A stretch of 64,000 nucleotides of DNA from Brevibacterium sp. CCUG 69071 (lineage in GTDB: Bacteria; Actinomycetota; Actinomycetes; Actinomycetales; Brevibacteriaceae), in the NCBI RefSeq assembly GCF_021023135.1, contig NZ_PGFV01000004.1, positions 62,001 through 126,000 of the forward strand, in the 5' to 3' direction. The translations under genes were made by a program, and so were the position numbers. The notes under the pieces were generated by a model. It had not been told where the DNA came from, did no database searches, and saw only the letters and a list, made by a program, of their open reading frames with translations. Below are positions 16,215 to 25,835 of this stretch, piece by piece. Every line of letters starts with the position of its first letter. Position 1 is the stretch's first letter.

Positions 16215-18389
16215 ATGAAGAAGCTCATCCTCGCGCCGGCCGTCGCCCTCGCTTTCACCGGTCTGGTGGCAGCCCCCGTCGCCGCCGCCGAGACTCCCTC
16301 CACCCAGTCGGCCCAGACCAAGGCTGAGCAGGCGAAGGCCGAGAAGAAGGAAGCGGCCGAGAAGGCCGCAGCCAAGAAGAAGGCAGACGCCAAGAAGGAG
16401 GCGGCTGAGAAGGCCGCCGCGAAGAAGGCTGCCGATAAGAAAGCCGCTGCGAAGAAGGCCGCTGCGAAGAAGGCAGCTGACAAGAAGGCCGCAGACGACA
16501 AGGCTGCCAAGGACAAGAAAGACGGCAAGAAGGACGAGTCGAAGAAGACTCCTCCACCGGCCGACAACACCAAGCCGACCACTCCGCCCAAGGACAATGA
16601 CGACAAGGGTTCGGACTCCAAGGACGAGAACAAGGGCGATGAGGTCAAGGACATCAACGCCTCGCTCAAGGTCGCTGCCTCTTCGGTCGATGCCGAGCAG
16701 CTGGCCGACGAGGGCGTCAAAGTCACCGTCACCGGCCTCGAAAAGGGCGACAAGCTGACGACTTCCGGCCTCAGCGCCCCCGCCACCACGGCAATCGGCT
16801 CGACCGCGACCCTGGTCGTCACGTACAACGGAGAAGCCGAGGACCTTACGCGCGGCTCGAAGGCCCTCACCGTCAAGGTCCAGCGCGAAGGCGTCGCCGC
16901 TCAGAATCTGCGGACCGAGGTTGTATTCACTCCGTTCTCGGCTGTCGACCCCATCGATGCCTCGCTCAAGGTCGACCCTGAGGAGATCACCGCCGAAGAC
17001 CTCGCCAACGAGGACAAGGGCGTGACCGTCACCGTCTCCGGCGTCAAGAAGGGCGACAAGATCACCGACTCGCTGACCGGCAAGTCCGAGACCGCTGAGG
17101 CCGACGGCGACTACAAGTTGCACCTCTGGTACGACGGTCCCGCCAGTGACCTCGAAGAGGACAAGCTCCCCTTCACCGTCACCATCGACCGCGAAGGCAC
17201 CGAGTCGGAGACCGTCGACGGAACCATCAATGTGGTCGACGAAGTCGGCGACGAAGATCCTGTCATCGACCCGAAGGTGAAGCTCGGCACGGACGAGATC
17301 ACGGTCGAGGAGTTCAAGAAGAACGGCCTCCCGTTCACCGGCACGGGCTTCACCCCCGGAAGCACCGTCTCGGTCGCAGGAAAGGCTGTCTCGGCCCAGG
17401 CTGCCAAGGCCCAGGCCGACGACGAGGTCGTCGCCGATGAAGACGGCAACGTCAGCGGTGTCGTGACAGCTCCGGCCTCGCTCGAGGCGGGCACCATCGA
17501 GCTCACCTTCACCGACACCGATTCCACTCAGTCGGCTCCGGCAGTGACGATCACCGTCACCGAAGATGACGATGATGCCGTCGACCCGATCGATGCCTCG
17601 CTCAAGGTCGATCCCAAGAAGATCACCGCCGAGGACCTCGCCAACGAGGACAAGGGTGTCACCGTCACCGTCTCCGGCGTCAAGAAGGGCGACAAGGTCA
17701 CTGATTCGCTGACCGGCAAGTCCGAAACCGCTGACGCCGACGGCGACTACAAGCTCCACCTCTGGTACGAAGGCAACCCGAAGAACCTCGAAGAGGGCAA
17801 GCTCCCCTTCACCGTCACCATCGACCGCGAAGGCACGGAGTCACAGACCCTCGACGGCGCCATCAACGTGGTCGCCGACGAGCCGGAAGCACCCGCCGAG
17901 GCGACCCTGAAGGTCTCGCCGAAGTCGATCGAGGCCGCGGACTTCGCCAACGACAAGAAGGGCGTCACGCTCTCGGTCGAGAACTGCGAGCCGGGTGCTG
18001 ACGTGCACTTCGAGGTCAACCCGAAGGGCATCAACGTCACCGCCTACGAGAACACGGTCAAGGCCGATGACGAAGGCCGAGCCTCAGTCAACGTGTTCGG
18101 CACCTCCTCGAACGCCTCGGCGTATGTGGGCGCCTACACCGCGACCGCAACCTGCGGCGATGACACGATGAAGGACTCCTTCAAGGTCACCGAGGGTGCC
18201 AACGGCGGAGGTGACAACGGAAACGGCGGCGGCAGCGGAGACAACGGAAACGGCGGCAGCGAACTGCCCCGTACCGGTGCCGACCTCGGCGGCCTGGCCA
18301 CCGGCGCTCTCCTGCTCCTCGTCGGCGGAGCCGCCATCGCAGTAACAGGACGTAAGAACAAGTTCGCTCGGACGCCCTTCAGCTTCTGA
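16215..18389 (+). CDS. LPXTG-anchored surface protein with Lys/Ala-rich stalk and duplicated domain
   Basis: A 724-aa secreted protein with a signal peptide (MKKLILAPAVALAF...VAAA, cleavage near 27). A strongly helical Lys/Ala/Glu-rich segment follows at about 30-115, then a Pro/Thr linker. After that come several beta-rich domains, two of which are near-identical ~100-residue copies (about 244-342 and 456-554). The last domain (about 560-660) is shared with the downstream paralogue. A Gly/Asn linker leads to the sorting signal LPRTG (684-688), a hydrophobic span and a basic tail (GRKNKF). It is predicted to be sortase-linked to peptidoglycan. No sortase gene is in the window. Function unknown; adhesin or wall-structural protein is likely. 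Confidence 0.9.
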   Translation: MKKLILAPAVALAFTGLVAAPVAAAETPSTQSAQTKAEQAKAEKKEAAEKAAAKKKADAKKEAAEKAAAKKAADKKAAAKKAAAKKAADKKAADDKAAKDKKDGKKDESKKTPPPADNTKPTTPPKDNDDKGSDSKDENKGDEVKDINASLKVAASSVDAEQLADEGVKVTVTGLEKGDKLTTSGLSAPATTAIGSTATLVVTYNGEAEDLTRGSKALTVKVQREGVAAQNLRTEVVFTPFSAVDPIDASLKVDPEEITAEDLANEDKGVTVTVSGVKKGDKITDSLTGKSETAEADGDYKLHLWYDGPASDLEEDKLPFTVTIDREGTESETVDGTINVVDEVGDEDPVIDPKVKLGTDEITVEEFKKNGLPFTGTGFTPGSTVSVAGKAVSAQAAKAQADDEVVADEDGNVSGVVTAPASLEAGTIELTFTDTDSTQSAPAVTITVTEDDDDAVDPIDASLKVDPKKITAEDLANEDKGVTVTVSGVKKGDKVTDSLTGKSETADADGDYKLHLWYEGNPKNLEEGKLPFTVTIDREGTESQTLDGAINVVADEPEAPAEATLKVSPKSIEAADFANDKKGVTLSVENCEPGADVHFEVNPKGINVTAYENTVKADDEGRASVNVFGTSSNASAYVGAYTATATCGDDTMKDSFKVTEGANGGGDNGNGGGSGDNGNGGSELPRTGADLGGLATGALLLLVGGAAIAVTGRKNKFARTPFSF
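16944..17240 (+). repeat. Intragenic domain repeat, copy 1
   Basis: The ~297-bp in-frame segment is nearly identical to 17580-17876 (offset 636 bp). It encodes a beta-rich domain beginning VDPIDASLKVDP and containing SGVKKGDK and PFTVTIDREGTES. Confidence 0.9.
17580..17876 (+). repeat. Intragenic domain repeat, copy 2
   Basis: Second copy of the surface-protein domain. Differences from copy 1 are mostly single substitutions (for example PEE to PKK), which indicates a recent in-frame duplication or gene conversion. Confidence 0.9.
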
Positions 18390-18438
18390 GTGAGCACCTC
18401 GGCAGCCGCCCACAGTGGCAGCTGAACCGGTGAGCTGA

Positions 18439-18476
18439 ACAGCTGCGGCCCCGACAGATGTCGGGGCCGCAGCTGT
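18439..18476 (+). terminator. Strong hairpin terminator after first LPXTG gene
   Basis: Perfect 18-bp arms (18439-18456 and 18459-18476), GC-rich with a minimal loop, lie 50 bases after the stop. No T-run follows, as is common in high-GC actinobacteria. Confidence 0.75.
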
Positions 18477-18608
18477 GTCCGCGTCCGGAAATCCGCCTAG
18501 AATTCCGCGCCGAAATACGCCTCGAACCGTGAACGCAGAATGAATAGTTCCCCGTTGACGACCACAGCCGTGAACTAAATGACCAGAACTATGCACGTTG
18601 TGAATGTT

Positions 18609-18630
18609 GCATTACCGTTACATTCGTAAT
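18609..18630. promoter_or_regulatory. Candidate operator upstream of second LPXTG gene
   Basis: GCATTACCGTTAC at 18609-18621 matches the motif before the first LPXTG gene in 12 of 13 positions. It is followed by TTCGTAAT, giving a small ATTAC/GTAAT inverted repeat. The site lies about 40-60 bp before the start codon and suggests shared control. Confidence 0.4.
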
Positions 18631-18666
18631 ACTTCAGACCCACCTGTGCAAACACGAAGGACATCT

Positions 18667-19989
18667 ATGAAGAAGCTCGCCCTCGCACCCGCAGTGGCGC
18701 TGGCCATCACCGGCCTCGCCGCATCCCCCGTCATGGCCGCACCTTCGGCTGACGCATTCGGCCAGACCAACGTCCAGGCCAGCCAGTCCGAAAAGACTGA
18801 GGCCGCCGAGGAAGGCGCTGAAGACGGCGCCGAGACTCAGGCCATCGAAGCCTCAGTGTCAGTGACGCCTGAGACGATTTCGCAGGCCGACCTCGTCGAT
18901 CCAGGCGTCACCGTCAAGGTCACCGGGCTTGAAGCCGGAGATGTCGTATCAGACACTCTGACAAACGAGAAGGTCACCGCCAAGGGGGACTCTGTCGAGT
19001 TCAACATTCACAATGTGACCGGTGATCCGGCTGCTGTCGACCCAGGGACCCTTGACTTCAACGTCTCCGTCACCCGCGGAGAGGAAACCAAAGAATTCCC
19101 CGCGAGCGTCACCGTCACCGAAGGTGACGACGACGGCGACGATGACGCCCCCGAGGTTGATCCGAAGGTGTCGATCGACACCAAGGAGATCTCGGTCTCC
19201 GAGTTCGAGAAGAACGGCCTCAAGCTCACCGGTGAGGGCTTCACCCCCGGTGCCAAGGTCAACGTCTTCGGCAACGCCACTCAGTCACCGTTCTTCGACA
19301 CCCAGGTCGAGGCCGACGAAGACGGCAAGATCAGCGCCACCGTCGAAGCGCCCGAGGACGGCCTCGAGCCCGACACCTACTCTGTCTCCGCGGTCGACGC
19401 GGAAACCGAGACCGTCTCGAACTACGTCAACTTCGAACTCACCGCAGACGAGACCGAAGATCCCACCACTCCAGCCGCCGAGGCGAAGCTGACCGTCTCG
19501 CCCGAGACCGTCTCCCCCGCCGACTTCGTCGAGAAGGACAAGGGCGTGACCCTGGCGGTGGAGAACTGCGAGCCGGGCGAGGACGTGCACTACGTCGTCA
19601 ACCCCAAGGGCAACTCGAACGTCACCGCCTACGACAACACGGTCAAGGCCGATGATGAAGGCAAGGCCTCCGTCAACGTCTACGGCACCAGCGCTTCCGA
19701 TCCTGACGCCTACATCGGCGACTACGAGGTCACTGTCACCTGCGGCGACGCAGAGCTGAACGGCGAGTTCTCGGTCAGCGATGACGCCAACGCCGGCGGC
19801 AGCGACGGAAACGAAGACGGCAATGAGGACGGCAACGGAGACGGCGGAAACGGCGGCGGCGACCTGCCCCGCACCGGTACCGAACTGACCGGCCTCGTCG
19901 GCGGCGGAGCCCTGCTCCTCATCGGTGGCGCCGCGGTTGCGATGACCGTGCGCCGCAAGAAGGTTGCCCAGGATCCTTCGCAGATCTGA
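18667..19989 (+). CDS. LPXTG-anchored surface protein, paralogue of the preceding gene
   Basis: A 440-aa secreted protein. I chose ATG 18667 because it has an AAGGA box and begins the signal peptide MKKLALAPAVALAITGLAAS. The frame upstream (from 18604) lacks these. It has beta-rich domains, an acidic linker (EGDDDGDDDAPEVDP) and a domain with the block VENCEPGEDVHYVVNPKG that is also present in the first protein. A Gly/Asn/Asp linker leads to the sorting signal LPRTGTEL, a hydrophobic span and the basic RRKK tail. Unlike its neighbour it lacks the Lys/Ala-rich stalk and the domain duplication. Predicted sortase substrate, tandem duplicate of the preceding gene. Confidence 0.9.
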   Translation: MKKLALAPAVALAITGLAASPVMAAPSADAFGQTNVQASQSEKTEAAEEGAEDGAETQAIEASVSVTPETISQADLVDPGVTVKVTGLEAGDVVSDTLTNEKVTAKGDSVEFNIHNVTGDPAAVDPGTLDFNVSVTRGEETKEFPASVTVTEGDDDGDDDAPEVDPKVSIDTKEISVSEFEKNGLKLTGEGFTPGAKVNVFGNATQSPFFDTQVEADEDGKISATVEAPEDGLEPDTYSVSAVDAETETVSNYVNFELTADETEDPTTPAAEAKLTVSPETVSPADFVEKDKGVTLAVENCEPGEDVHYVVNPKGNSNVTAYDNTVKADDEGKASVNVYGTSASDPDAYIGDYEVTVTCGDAELNGEFSVSDDANAGGSDGNEDGNEDGNGDGGNGGGDLPRTGTELTGLVGGGALLLIGGAAVAMTVRRKKVAQDPSQI

Positions 19990-20028
19990 TGACGGCCATG
20001 TGAGTTCTTCCGAACTCAGCGCACTTTG

Positions 20029-20066
20029 AGAAGAGCGCGAACCCAAGTGCGGGTTCGCGCTCTTCT
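20029..20066. terminator. Bidirectional terminator between LPXTG gene and urease operon
   Basis: 16-bp perfect arms (20029-20044 and 20051-20066) with a 6-nt loop. It is placed between convergent genes, so it can end both the surface-protein transcript and the long minus-strand urease operon. Confidence 0.8.
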
Positions 20067-20115
20067 CTGTTGCCGAGGTTCTCTTCAGCGGTTCGGGCTC
20101 TCACTGTTTCGGTGC

Positions 20116-21216
20116 TCAGCCGACATCGCCCATCACAGCGGACCTGGCTGCACGTCCGCGCCTGATCGCGATCGCGGCGGCCACTGCGATGAGGACAAAC
20201 AGACCGGTCGCGACAACTCCCAGATAACTGGTATCCAGTTCGGGCAGCGCGAATGTCCGGGTCTCCGCACCGATCTCAACGACACCCGCGATGACCACCA
20301 GTCCTGCGACCAGGACGGACAGACCGGTGATGACGATGTTGTACCCGCGGAGCCGATCTCTGCCACGCGACGCCCAACCATAGAGCTTCGACATGAACAG
20401 GCTGTCCGCCGTGTCGCAGGTGGCCATTCCCACGGCGAACAGAAGTGGAAGCGAGAGCGCCAGCGACGCCGAGGATCCCGCGGCCGTCGTCCCAGCCGCG
20501 ATCATCAGCCCGATCGTCGCGGCGGTGTCGAACCCGAGTCCGAAGAGCACGCCGATGGGGAACATACGCCGTGGGCGATCCACGGTGCTGAGGACTCGGG
20601 CGAATGCAGAAGTCAGCGGCCCGTTGGGCCCCGAACCAGCTTCGTCGTTCTTCCGACGGAGCAGACGAACGAGTGACACCAGGTTGAGGATGCCGAAGAC
20701 AGCCACAACGAAGGTAGCGAAGGACAGGCCCCAGAGTCCGAGTCCGAAGCGCGCGGCCGAATCCTCCGCGAGCACGAGGTCGAGTGCAAGGCCTGCCCCG
20801 AATGCCACGAACGCACCGGTGACCACGACGACGGAGGAGTGTCCGAGTGAGAACCAGAGGCCGACGGTGCCGGCCGGCGTCCCTCTTGCCGACAGGCGTC
20901 GGGTGACATTGTCGATGGCAGCGATGTGGTCGGCATCGAAGGCATGCCGCGCACCCAGCAGCACCGCAGTCAGGGCCAGCCCCCAAGCGACGGAGGAAGT
21001 TGTGTCCCGCAGCGAGATGATGACCAGCGCCACGGCGACGACGGCGATGCCGCCCAGCGTGAGAGCGGCCGTGAGCACTGCCCGGCGGTCTTCTCCTTTC
21101 CCCCGATACACGGCCGTGCCACAATTCAGTCCTCTACCGTGGGAATCGGGCTCCATACGCAAGTCTGCCGGTGCAGGTGCGCTCACCGCCCGGGAGGTGC
21201 GAATCCGCTCAGTCAT
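20116..21216 (-). CDS. Nickel/cobalt transporter (NiCoT, HoxN/NixA family)
   Basis: A 366-aa membrane permease for Ni2+/Co2+ uptake. The NiCoT signature RHAFDADHIAAIDN is present, with further family blocks WFSLGHSSVVV, FGLGFDTAATIG and GMATCDTADSLF, and about eight membrane segments. I chose ATG 21216, which overlaps the ureD stop (ATGA) and has a GGAG box; the open frame extends to 21258. It is the last gene of the urease operon, so nickel for the urease active site is the evident purpose. Confidence 0.95.
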   Translation of the reverse strand: MTERIRTSRAVSAPAPADLRMEPDSHGRGLNCGTAVYRGKGEDRRAVLTAALTLGGIAVVAVALVIISLRDTTSSVAWGLALTAVLLGARHAFDADHIAAIDNVTRRLSARGTPAGTVGLWFSLGHSSVVVVTGAFVAFGAGLALDLVLAEDSAARFGLGLWGLSFATFVVAVFGILNLVSLVRLLRRKNDEAGSGPNGPLTSAFARVLSTVDRPRRMFPIGVLFGLGFDTAATIGLMIAAGTTAAGSSASLALSLPLLFAVGMATCDTADSLFMSKLYGWASRGRDRLRGYNIVITGLSVLVAGLVVIAGVVEIGAETRTFALPELDTSYLGVVATGLFVLIAVAAAIAIRRGRAARSAVMGDVG

Positions 21217-22016
21217 CTCTGTCCACTCCGTTCTGCTCTGTTCTTCCACCGGCGCCACGTGGCGTCGACGTGCGCCGCATGGGTCGCGGGTCCGATCGCT
21301 CTCACAACGGCCCCCGTTCGGGCGAGGACCAGCACACGACCGCTGTCGGCATCAGCGACCGCTTGGTCTCTGTCTGCGACACTCGCCGAGGTGACTTCTC
21401 TGGTCGCCGTTCGGTCATCCGAGGCAGGTGCATCCTCCTCGGCGAGGTCGGCGCCGACCATGATCGCTGTGTCGAGGACTCTGGCGCGTCCCAGCACGCC
21501 GGGCTGCGGCTGCTCGCCGTCGAGGGTCAGTTCTTCGACGAAGCATGGCTTCCCGTCGAAGTCTCTGATGTCGGTGCTGCTGACTATCCTGCCGCCGGCT
21601 TCTCCGGTCCGGCCCAGCACAAGGGTCTCCCGCAGACACGCCAGCGAGTCCGTTCCCCGCCGCACCATGGTGCGGCGATTGACGACAGCGCGATCGGCGA
21701 CGACGAACGGGAATGATTCCCACACCAGCGTTCCCCCGTTGCCGACGACCACGTCGACGGTCCATTCGGACGGCAGCCCAGTCGACGGGTAGGCGACCGT
21801 GCCCCCGATGTCCTCGATCCTCAAGGTGCAGCCGGCACCGACCTCGACCTTGATCGACACCGCATCCCCGCCGAGGAGGGTCGCCCCGCCGGCAACGAGT
21901 GCGATGTGGGCGGACCCTGCCGACCGAGACACCAGCCGAGGTTGGAGAAGGCTTGCCGTGAGCCGAACCGTCGCGGGCCGCCCCGCCGGCGACTCGGCCA
22001 CTGCGATGGTCGTCAT
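21213..22016 (-). CDS. ureD: Urease accessory protein UreD
   Basis: A 267-aa UreD/UreH protein, the scaffold that binds apo-urease and with UreF and UreG delivers nickel to the active site. Recognised by the family block [19 protein letters not shown] and the later segment [23 protein letters not shown]. It contains an acidic low-complexity insertion (about 192-205). It overlaps ureG by 4 bases (ATGA) and nicT by 4 bases. Confidence 0.93.
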   Translation of the reverse strand: MTTIAVAESPAGRPATVRLTASLLQPRLVSRSAGSAHIALVAGGATLLGGDAVSIKVEVGAGCTLRIEDIGGTVAYPSTGLPSEWTVDVVVGNGGTLVWESFPFVVADRAVVNRRTMVRRGTDSLACLRETLVLGRTGEAGGRIVSSTDIRDFDGKPCFVEELTLDGEQPQPGVLGRARVLDTAIMVGADLAEEDAPASDDRTATREVTSASVADRDQAVADADSGRVLVLARTGAVVRAIGPATHAAHVDATWRRWKNRAERSGQR

Positions 22017-22765
22017 ACCCTTTCGTGTTCATGGTCGTGCGGCGCCCCGACGTCATCGTGGCTGTGCACGTGGCCTCCATCCTCATCGGCGTGGAAGTGA
22101 GGAGCCATCGGTCCCGGATCCTGCGGTGAGTGCGCACCTGCACGGTGAGTGGCCAGAAGCGTGAGCAGCCATTCGCGCAGCTGCGCGATGGAGGCGTCAT
22201 CGGTTCGGGAGAGAGCGAGCACAGGGCCGCCTTCACGGGCCTCTGTGGCATCGCCGACCATCTGCTCGACATCGACGCCGACGTATTCGGCAAGGTCGGT
22301 CTTGTTGACCACAAGCAGGTCGGCGCGAGCGATACCAGGACCGCCCTTGCGCGCGACGTCTCCGCCGCCGGCGACGTCGAGGACGAAGATCTGCGCGTCG
22401 ACGAGCGCCGGCGAGAAGGTCGCCGTGAGATTGTCACCGCCCGACTCGACGAGAACGAGGTCGAGCGGAAAGTAGTCGCCTTCCAACCGCTCCACCGCCT
22501 GCAGGTTCGCGGTCACGTCGTCGCGGATCGCCGTATGGGGACAGGCCCCGGTCTCGATCGCCCTGATCCGATCGGGATCGAGGACTCCGGCCGACCGGAG
22601 CAGTCGGGCGTCCTCGTCGGTGTAGATGTCGTTGGTGATGACGCCGATGCGGATCTCATCGGCCAGGGCGCGGCAGACGAGAGCGATCAGCGAACTCTTT
22701 CCAGTTCCGACGGGACCGGCGACGCCGAGTCGCAGGGAACGTTCGGCAGCGGGGAATTCAGGCAC
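22013..22765 (-). CDS. ureG: Urease accessory GTPase UreG with histidine-rich C-terminal tail
   Basis: A 250-aa SIMIBI-class GTPase that loads nickel during urease maturation. The P-loop is GPVGTGKS (17-24), the metal-binding CPH motif is in [12 protein letters not shown], and the guanine-specificity motif is NKTDL. The conserved part ends near residue 205 as usual. Beyond it the protein continues with a tail rich in His, Asp and Glu (about 222-250), for example [15 protein letters not shown]. Ordinary UreG is about 205 aa. Because the operon lacks ureE, the tail may serve as the nickel store or donor normally supplied by UreE (inference). Confidence 0.96.
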   Translation of the reverse strand: MPEFPAAERSLRLGVAGPVGTGKSSLIALVCRALADEIRIGVITNDIYTDEDARLLRSAGVLDPDRIRAIETGACPHTAIRDDVTANLQAVERLEGDYFPLDLVLVESGGDNLTATFSPALVDAQIFVLDVAGGGDVARKGGPGIARADLLVVNKTDLAEYVGVDVEQMVGDATEAREGGPVLALSRTDDASIAQLREWLLTLLATHRAGAHSPQDPGPMAPHFHADEDGGHVHSHDDVGAPHDHEHERV

Positions 22766-23462
22766 GGAATAGCCTCCTCGGCAACACGGACTGGACTTCT
22801 GCCCAGTCCTCGATCAGTGGGGCGCCCGAGGCAGGAAGCGCCTCGGGGCTGGTCAGCTTGGACAGCTCGGACACGGAGCCCTCCAACGTCGCGCAGGCAT
22901 CGAGCACCCAGCTTGTGACGTGGATCGGATCCGTGGGTTCGAGTTTGAGCACCGCGGCGGCGACGGTCTGCGCGTCGTCGTAGGCGACGAGGCGGACGAG
23001 ATCATCGGGCCCGATGCCCGCACATGCAGCGATGATGCCGAGCACGATGGGACGCGGCATTGGCCGTGGACGGAGCACCTCTGCGGTCTGCGGCCAGATC
23101 ACCTGGCCGATGCGGGCCAGGCCGGCACCGAGCGCCAGAGCGATCTCGCGCAGCGCCGGACTCGGGGTGCGGGCAGCCCACTCGGCCTCGAGCACATCGA
23201 GATGGTCCATGACTGCGTCAGGATGCGCGGCCGCAAGATGCCTGGCGATCACGGCAGCACCCGCTTCGACTCGCACGACCGTCGTCATTCTCGCGCGCAT
23301 GTAGTCGGCGACCTCACTCGCAGCGAGCCCGCGTCGCAGTCCGGCCTCCAGACCATTCGAGGACACGTGGGCTCCGGCAGGCAGACGCGAGTCGGCGAGG
23401 AGCATCGCCAAGGTCGCCGAGGCGTTGCGGCGGGCGGGAGCTACGGAGGAGGACACGATCAT
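22758..23462 (-). CDS. ureF: Urease accessory protein UreF
   Basis: A 234-aa all-helical UreF, which bridges the UreG and UreD/apo-urease complexes and acts as a fidelity checkpoint. Family features: the opening [19 protein letters not shown], where most UreF have DSxxPxGxFxHSxGLE, and the conserved C-terminal helices. The start overlaps the ureC stop (TGATG) and the end overlaps ureG by 8 bases, so translation is coupled. Confidence 0.92.
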   Translation of the reverse strand: MIVSSSVAPARRNASATLAMLLADSRLPAGAHVSSNGLEAGLRRGLAASEVADYMRARMTTVVRVEAGAAVIARHLAAAHPDAVMDHLDVLEAEWAARTPSPALREIALALGAGLARIGQVIWPQTAEVLRPRPMPRPIVLGIIAACAGIGPDDLVRLVAYDDAQTVAAAVLKLEPTDPIHVTSWVLDACATLEGSVSELSKLTSPEALPASGAPLIEDWAEVQSVLPRRLFRA

Positions 23463-25165
23463 CAGAACATCTGGTAGAGACGGCCGAGCGGCAGCGTCTG
23501 CGCCGGCTGAGCGGTGACGGCTTCACCGTCGATCGAGATGGCGAAGGTGTCGGGTTCGATGTCGATCCTCGGACGCGAATCATTGCAGCGCATGTCCTTC
23601 TTCCCGATTTCCCGGGTCGGTGCGACGGGCCTGAGTTCGCGACCGAGGCCGAGCTGTTCGCGCAGACCGTTCTCGACTGCGGACGGGGCTGCGAAGGACA
23701 CGGACAGCTGCGCCCCGTCGGAGGCGCCGAAGGAGGGGCGCATGAGGACCGGCTGCGGTGTCGGAATGGATGCATTCGGGTCGCCTAGTCCCGCCCAGGC
23801 GATCGACCCGCCCTTGACGACGAGGTCCGGTCGGACGCCGAAGAAGCGCGGGTCCCACAGTACGAAGTCAGCCATCTTCCCGACCTCGATCGAGCCGATG
23901 TGCTCATCCACCCCATGGGCGATCGCAGGGTTGATGGTGTACTTGGCGACGTAGCGGCGGGCGCGTTCGTTGTCCGCGGGCAGGGTCTCGCCGAGGCTGC
24001 CCACCCTGTTCTTCATCACGTGCGCCACCTGCCAGGTCCGTGTGATCACCTCGCCGATGCGCCCCATCGCCTGGGCGTCCGACGAGGTGATCGACAAGGC
24101 ACCCATATCGTGCAGCAGGTCCTCGGCAGCGATGGTCGTCGCCCGGATGCGGGACTCGGCGAAGGCCAGGTCCTCGGGCACAGCGGGGTTGAGGTGGTGA
24201 CAGACCATGAGCATGTCGAGATGTTCGGCGACCGTGTTCGCGGTGTGCGGCAGGGTCGGGTTGGTCGACCCGGGGAGGATGTTCTCCAGTGCCGCGATCG
24301 AAAGGATGTCCGGGGCGTGGCCACCTCCGGCGCCTTCGACGTGGAAGGCATGAATACTGCGGCCCCCGATCGCGGCGATCGTCGACTCGACGAATCCCGC
24401 CTCGTTGAGCGAATCCGAGTGCAGAGCGACCTGCAGCCCATGTTCATCGGCGGCTCTCAAGGAGGCGTCGATGGCCGCGGGGGTGGCGCCCCAATCCTCG
24501 TGGACTTTGTATCCGGCGGCGCCGCCGAGCGCCTGTTCGGACAGGCCTTCGGCGGAGACCGTATTGCCTTTGCCGAGCAGGAGCACGTTCATCGGCAGCT
24601 CGTCGAGCGCGCGGTGCATCGCGCCGAGGTGCCATGCTCCCGGTGTCACGGTCGTGGCCTTACTGCCCTCGGACGGTCCAGTTCCGCCGCCTGCGATGGT
24701 CGTGATCCCGGTGGCGAGCGCTTCGTGCAGCTGTGAAGGTGAGAGCAGGTGGACGTGGGAGTCGAAGGCGCCCGCGGTGAGGATCCGCCCTTCCCCTGAG
24801 ATGATGTCGGTGGACGGCCCGATCCGCAGCGCGGGATGCACGCCGTCGGCGATGTCCGGGTTCCCGGACCGGCCGAGTGCAACGATCATGCCCGCCCGAA
24901 TGCCGACATCAGCGCGGATCACACCCCACCAATCGAGGATCACGGCGTTGGTGATCACCGTGTCCGGCGCCCCCTCGGCGGTGGTCGACGTTCCCTGGTT
25001 CATCGATTCGCGAATCGATTTGCCACCCCCGAAGACGGATTCCTCACCGCCGAAGGTGCGGTCCTCTTCGATCTCGATCCACAGATCGGTATCACCCAAA
25101 CGCAGCTGGTCGCCGAGGCTGGGGCCGTAGAGCGCGGCGTAGCGCTCGGTCGACAGGCGCGCCAT
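23462..25165 (-). CDS. ureC: Urease subunit alpha
   Basis: The catalytic subunit (567 aa) of urease, hydrolysing urea to ammonia and carbamate. Nickel and active-site elements are visible: DSHVHLL (HxH pair), carbamylated lysine in GYKVHEDWG (about 220), [20 protein letters not shown], the mobile-flap histidine in MVCHHLN, and SSDAQAMGR. Several flanking residues differ from the common consensus (HSD for HTD, FHVEG for FHTEG, CHHLN for CHHLD), but all metal ligands remain. ATG 25165 overlaps the ureB stop. A GTG one codon earlier is also possible. Confidence 0.97.
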   Translation of the reverse strand: MARLSTERYAALYGPSLGDQLRLGDTDLWIEIEEDRTFGGEESVFGGGKSIRESMNQGTSTTAEGAPDTVITNAVILDWWGVIRADVGIRAGMIVALGRSGNPDIADGVHPALRIGPSTDIISGEGRILTAGAFDSHVHLLSPSQLHEALATGITTIAGGGTGPSEGSKATTVTPGAWHLGAMHRALDELPMNVLLLGKGNTVSAEGLSEQALGGAAGYKVHEDWGATPAAIDASLRAADEHGLQVALHSDSLNEAGFVESTIAAIGGRSIHAFHVEGAGGGHAPDILSIAALENILPGSTNPTLPHTANTVAEHLDMLMVCHHLNPAVPEDLAFAESRIRATTIAAEDLLHDMGALSITSSDAQAMGRIGEVITRTWQVAHVMKNRVGSLGETLPADNERARRYVAKYTINPAIAHGVDEHIGSIEVGKMADFVLWDPRFFGVRPDLVVKGGSIAWAGLGDPNASIPTPQPVLMRPSFGASDGAQLSVSFAAPSAVENGLREQLGLGRELRPVAPTREIGKKDMRCNDSRPRIDIEPDTFAISIDGEAVTAQPAQTLPLGRLYQMF

Positions 25166-25503
25166 CACCGACCACCCGCCTCGGCGTCGGAAAGACTGAT
25201 CCCGGGCACACGCCGGAGACCGCCGAGGGCGACGATCGGCACGGTCCGTGAGGCACCCGGTTCGAAGCGCAGAGACGTCCCAGCGGGGATGTCCAGGCGG
25301 AATCCCTCAGCTCGGCCGCGGTCGAAGGCGAGCGCCGGATTCGTCTCGGGCAGGTGGATGTGGGAGCCGATCTGGATTGGTCGGTCTCCCGTGTTCTCCA
25401 TCGTCATCGTCGCCGTTTCATCCGGTTCGGAGCGCACGTTGAGTTCGCGCTCTCCAGACTTGACCCGGACGGCTCCCGGCCCGCGGTTGCGTATTCCTGC
25501 CAC
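25165..25503 (-). CDS. ureB: Urease subunit beta
   Basis: A 112-aa beta subunit of the three-subunit (actinobacterial/proteobacterial) urease type. Family block: [26 protein letters not shown], with [21 protein letters not shown] near the C-terminus. It is encoded separately from ureA and sits 11 bases after it. Confidence 0.95.
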   Translation of the reverse strand: MAGIRNRGPGAVRVKSGERELNVRSEPDETATMTMENTGDRPIQIGSHIHLPETNPALAFDRGRAEGFRLDIPAGTSLRFEPGASRTVPIVALGGLRRVPGISLSDAEAGGR

Positions 25504-25514
25504 TGTTCGATCCT

Positions 25515-25817
25515 TCAGTCGATGGGGTTGTGAATGGTCACGAGCTTGCGACCATCGGGGAAGGTCGCCTCCACCTGGACGTCGGTGAGCATGTCAGCGA
25601 CGTCCTCGAGCACGTCGCCTCGGGTGAGGACCTCACGGCCGGTGGTCATGAGCTCCTCGACACTTGCACCTTCTCTCGCGCGTTCGATGGCCCAGGTGCT
25701 CAGCAGCGCAACCGTCTCCGGGTAGTTCAGGGCGATCCCACGGTCATGGCGGTCCCTGGCGACCATTCCTGCCACGGACAGGAGGAGCTTCTCTGTGTCG
25801 GCCGGTGTGAAATGCAT
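25515..25817 (-). CDS. ureA: Urease subunit gamma
   Basis: A 100-aa gamma subunit, full length. Typical opening [20 protein letters not shown] and block [24 protein letters not shown], ending with VTIHNPI as in the family. ATG 25817 is preceded by AGGGGGA. The gene begins 18 bases after the stop of the NCS1 permease, which makes the permease the probable first gene of the urease operon. Confidence 0.96.
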   Translation of the reverse strand: MHFTPADTEKLLLSVAGMVARDRHDRGIALNYPETVALLSTWAIERAREGASVEELMTTGREVLTRGDVLEDVADMLTDVQVEATFPDGRKLVTIHNPID

Positions 25818-25835
25818 GGTCTCTGTGCGTCCCCC

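Noticed and set aside
16197..17759. 520-aa minus-strand open frame opposite the first LPXTG gene
   Set aside because: Mirror translation of a repetitive gene; the plus strand has signal peptide and LPRTG.
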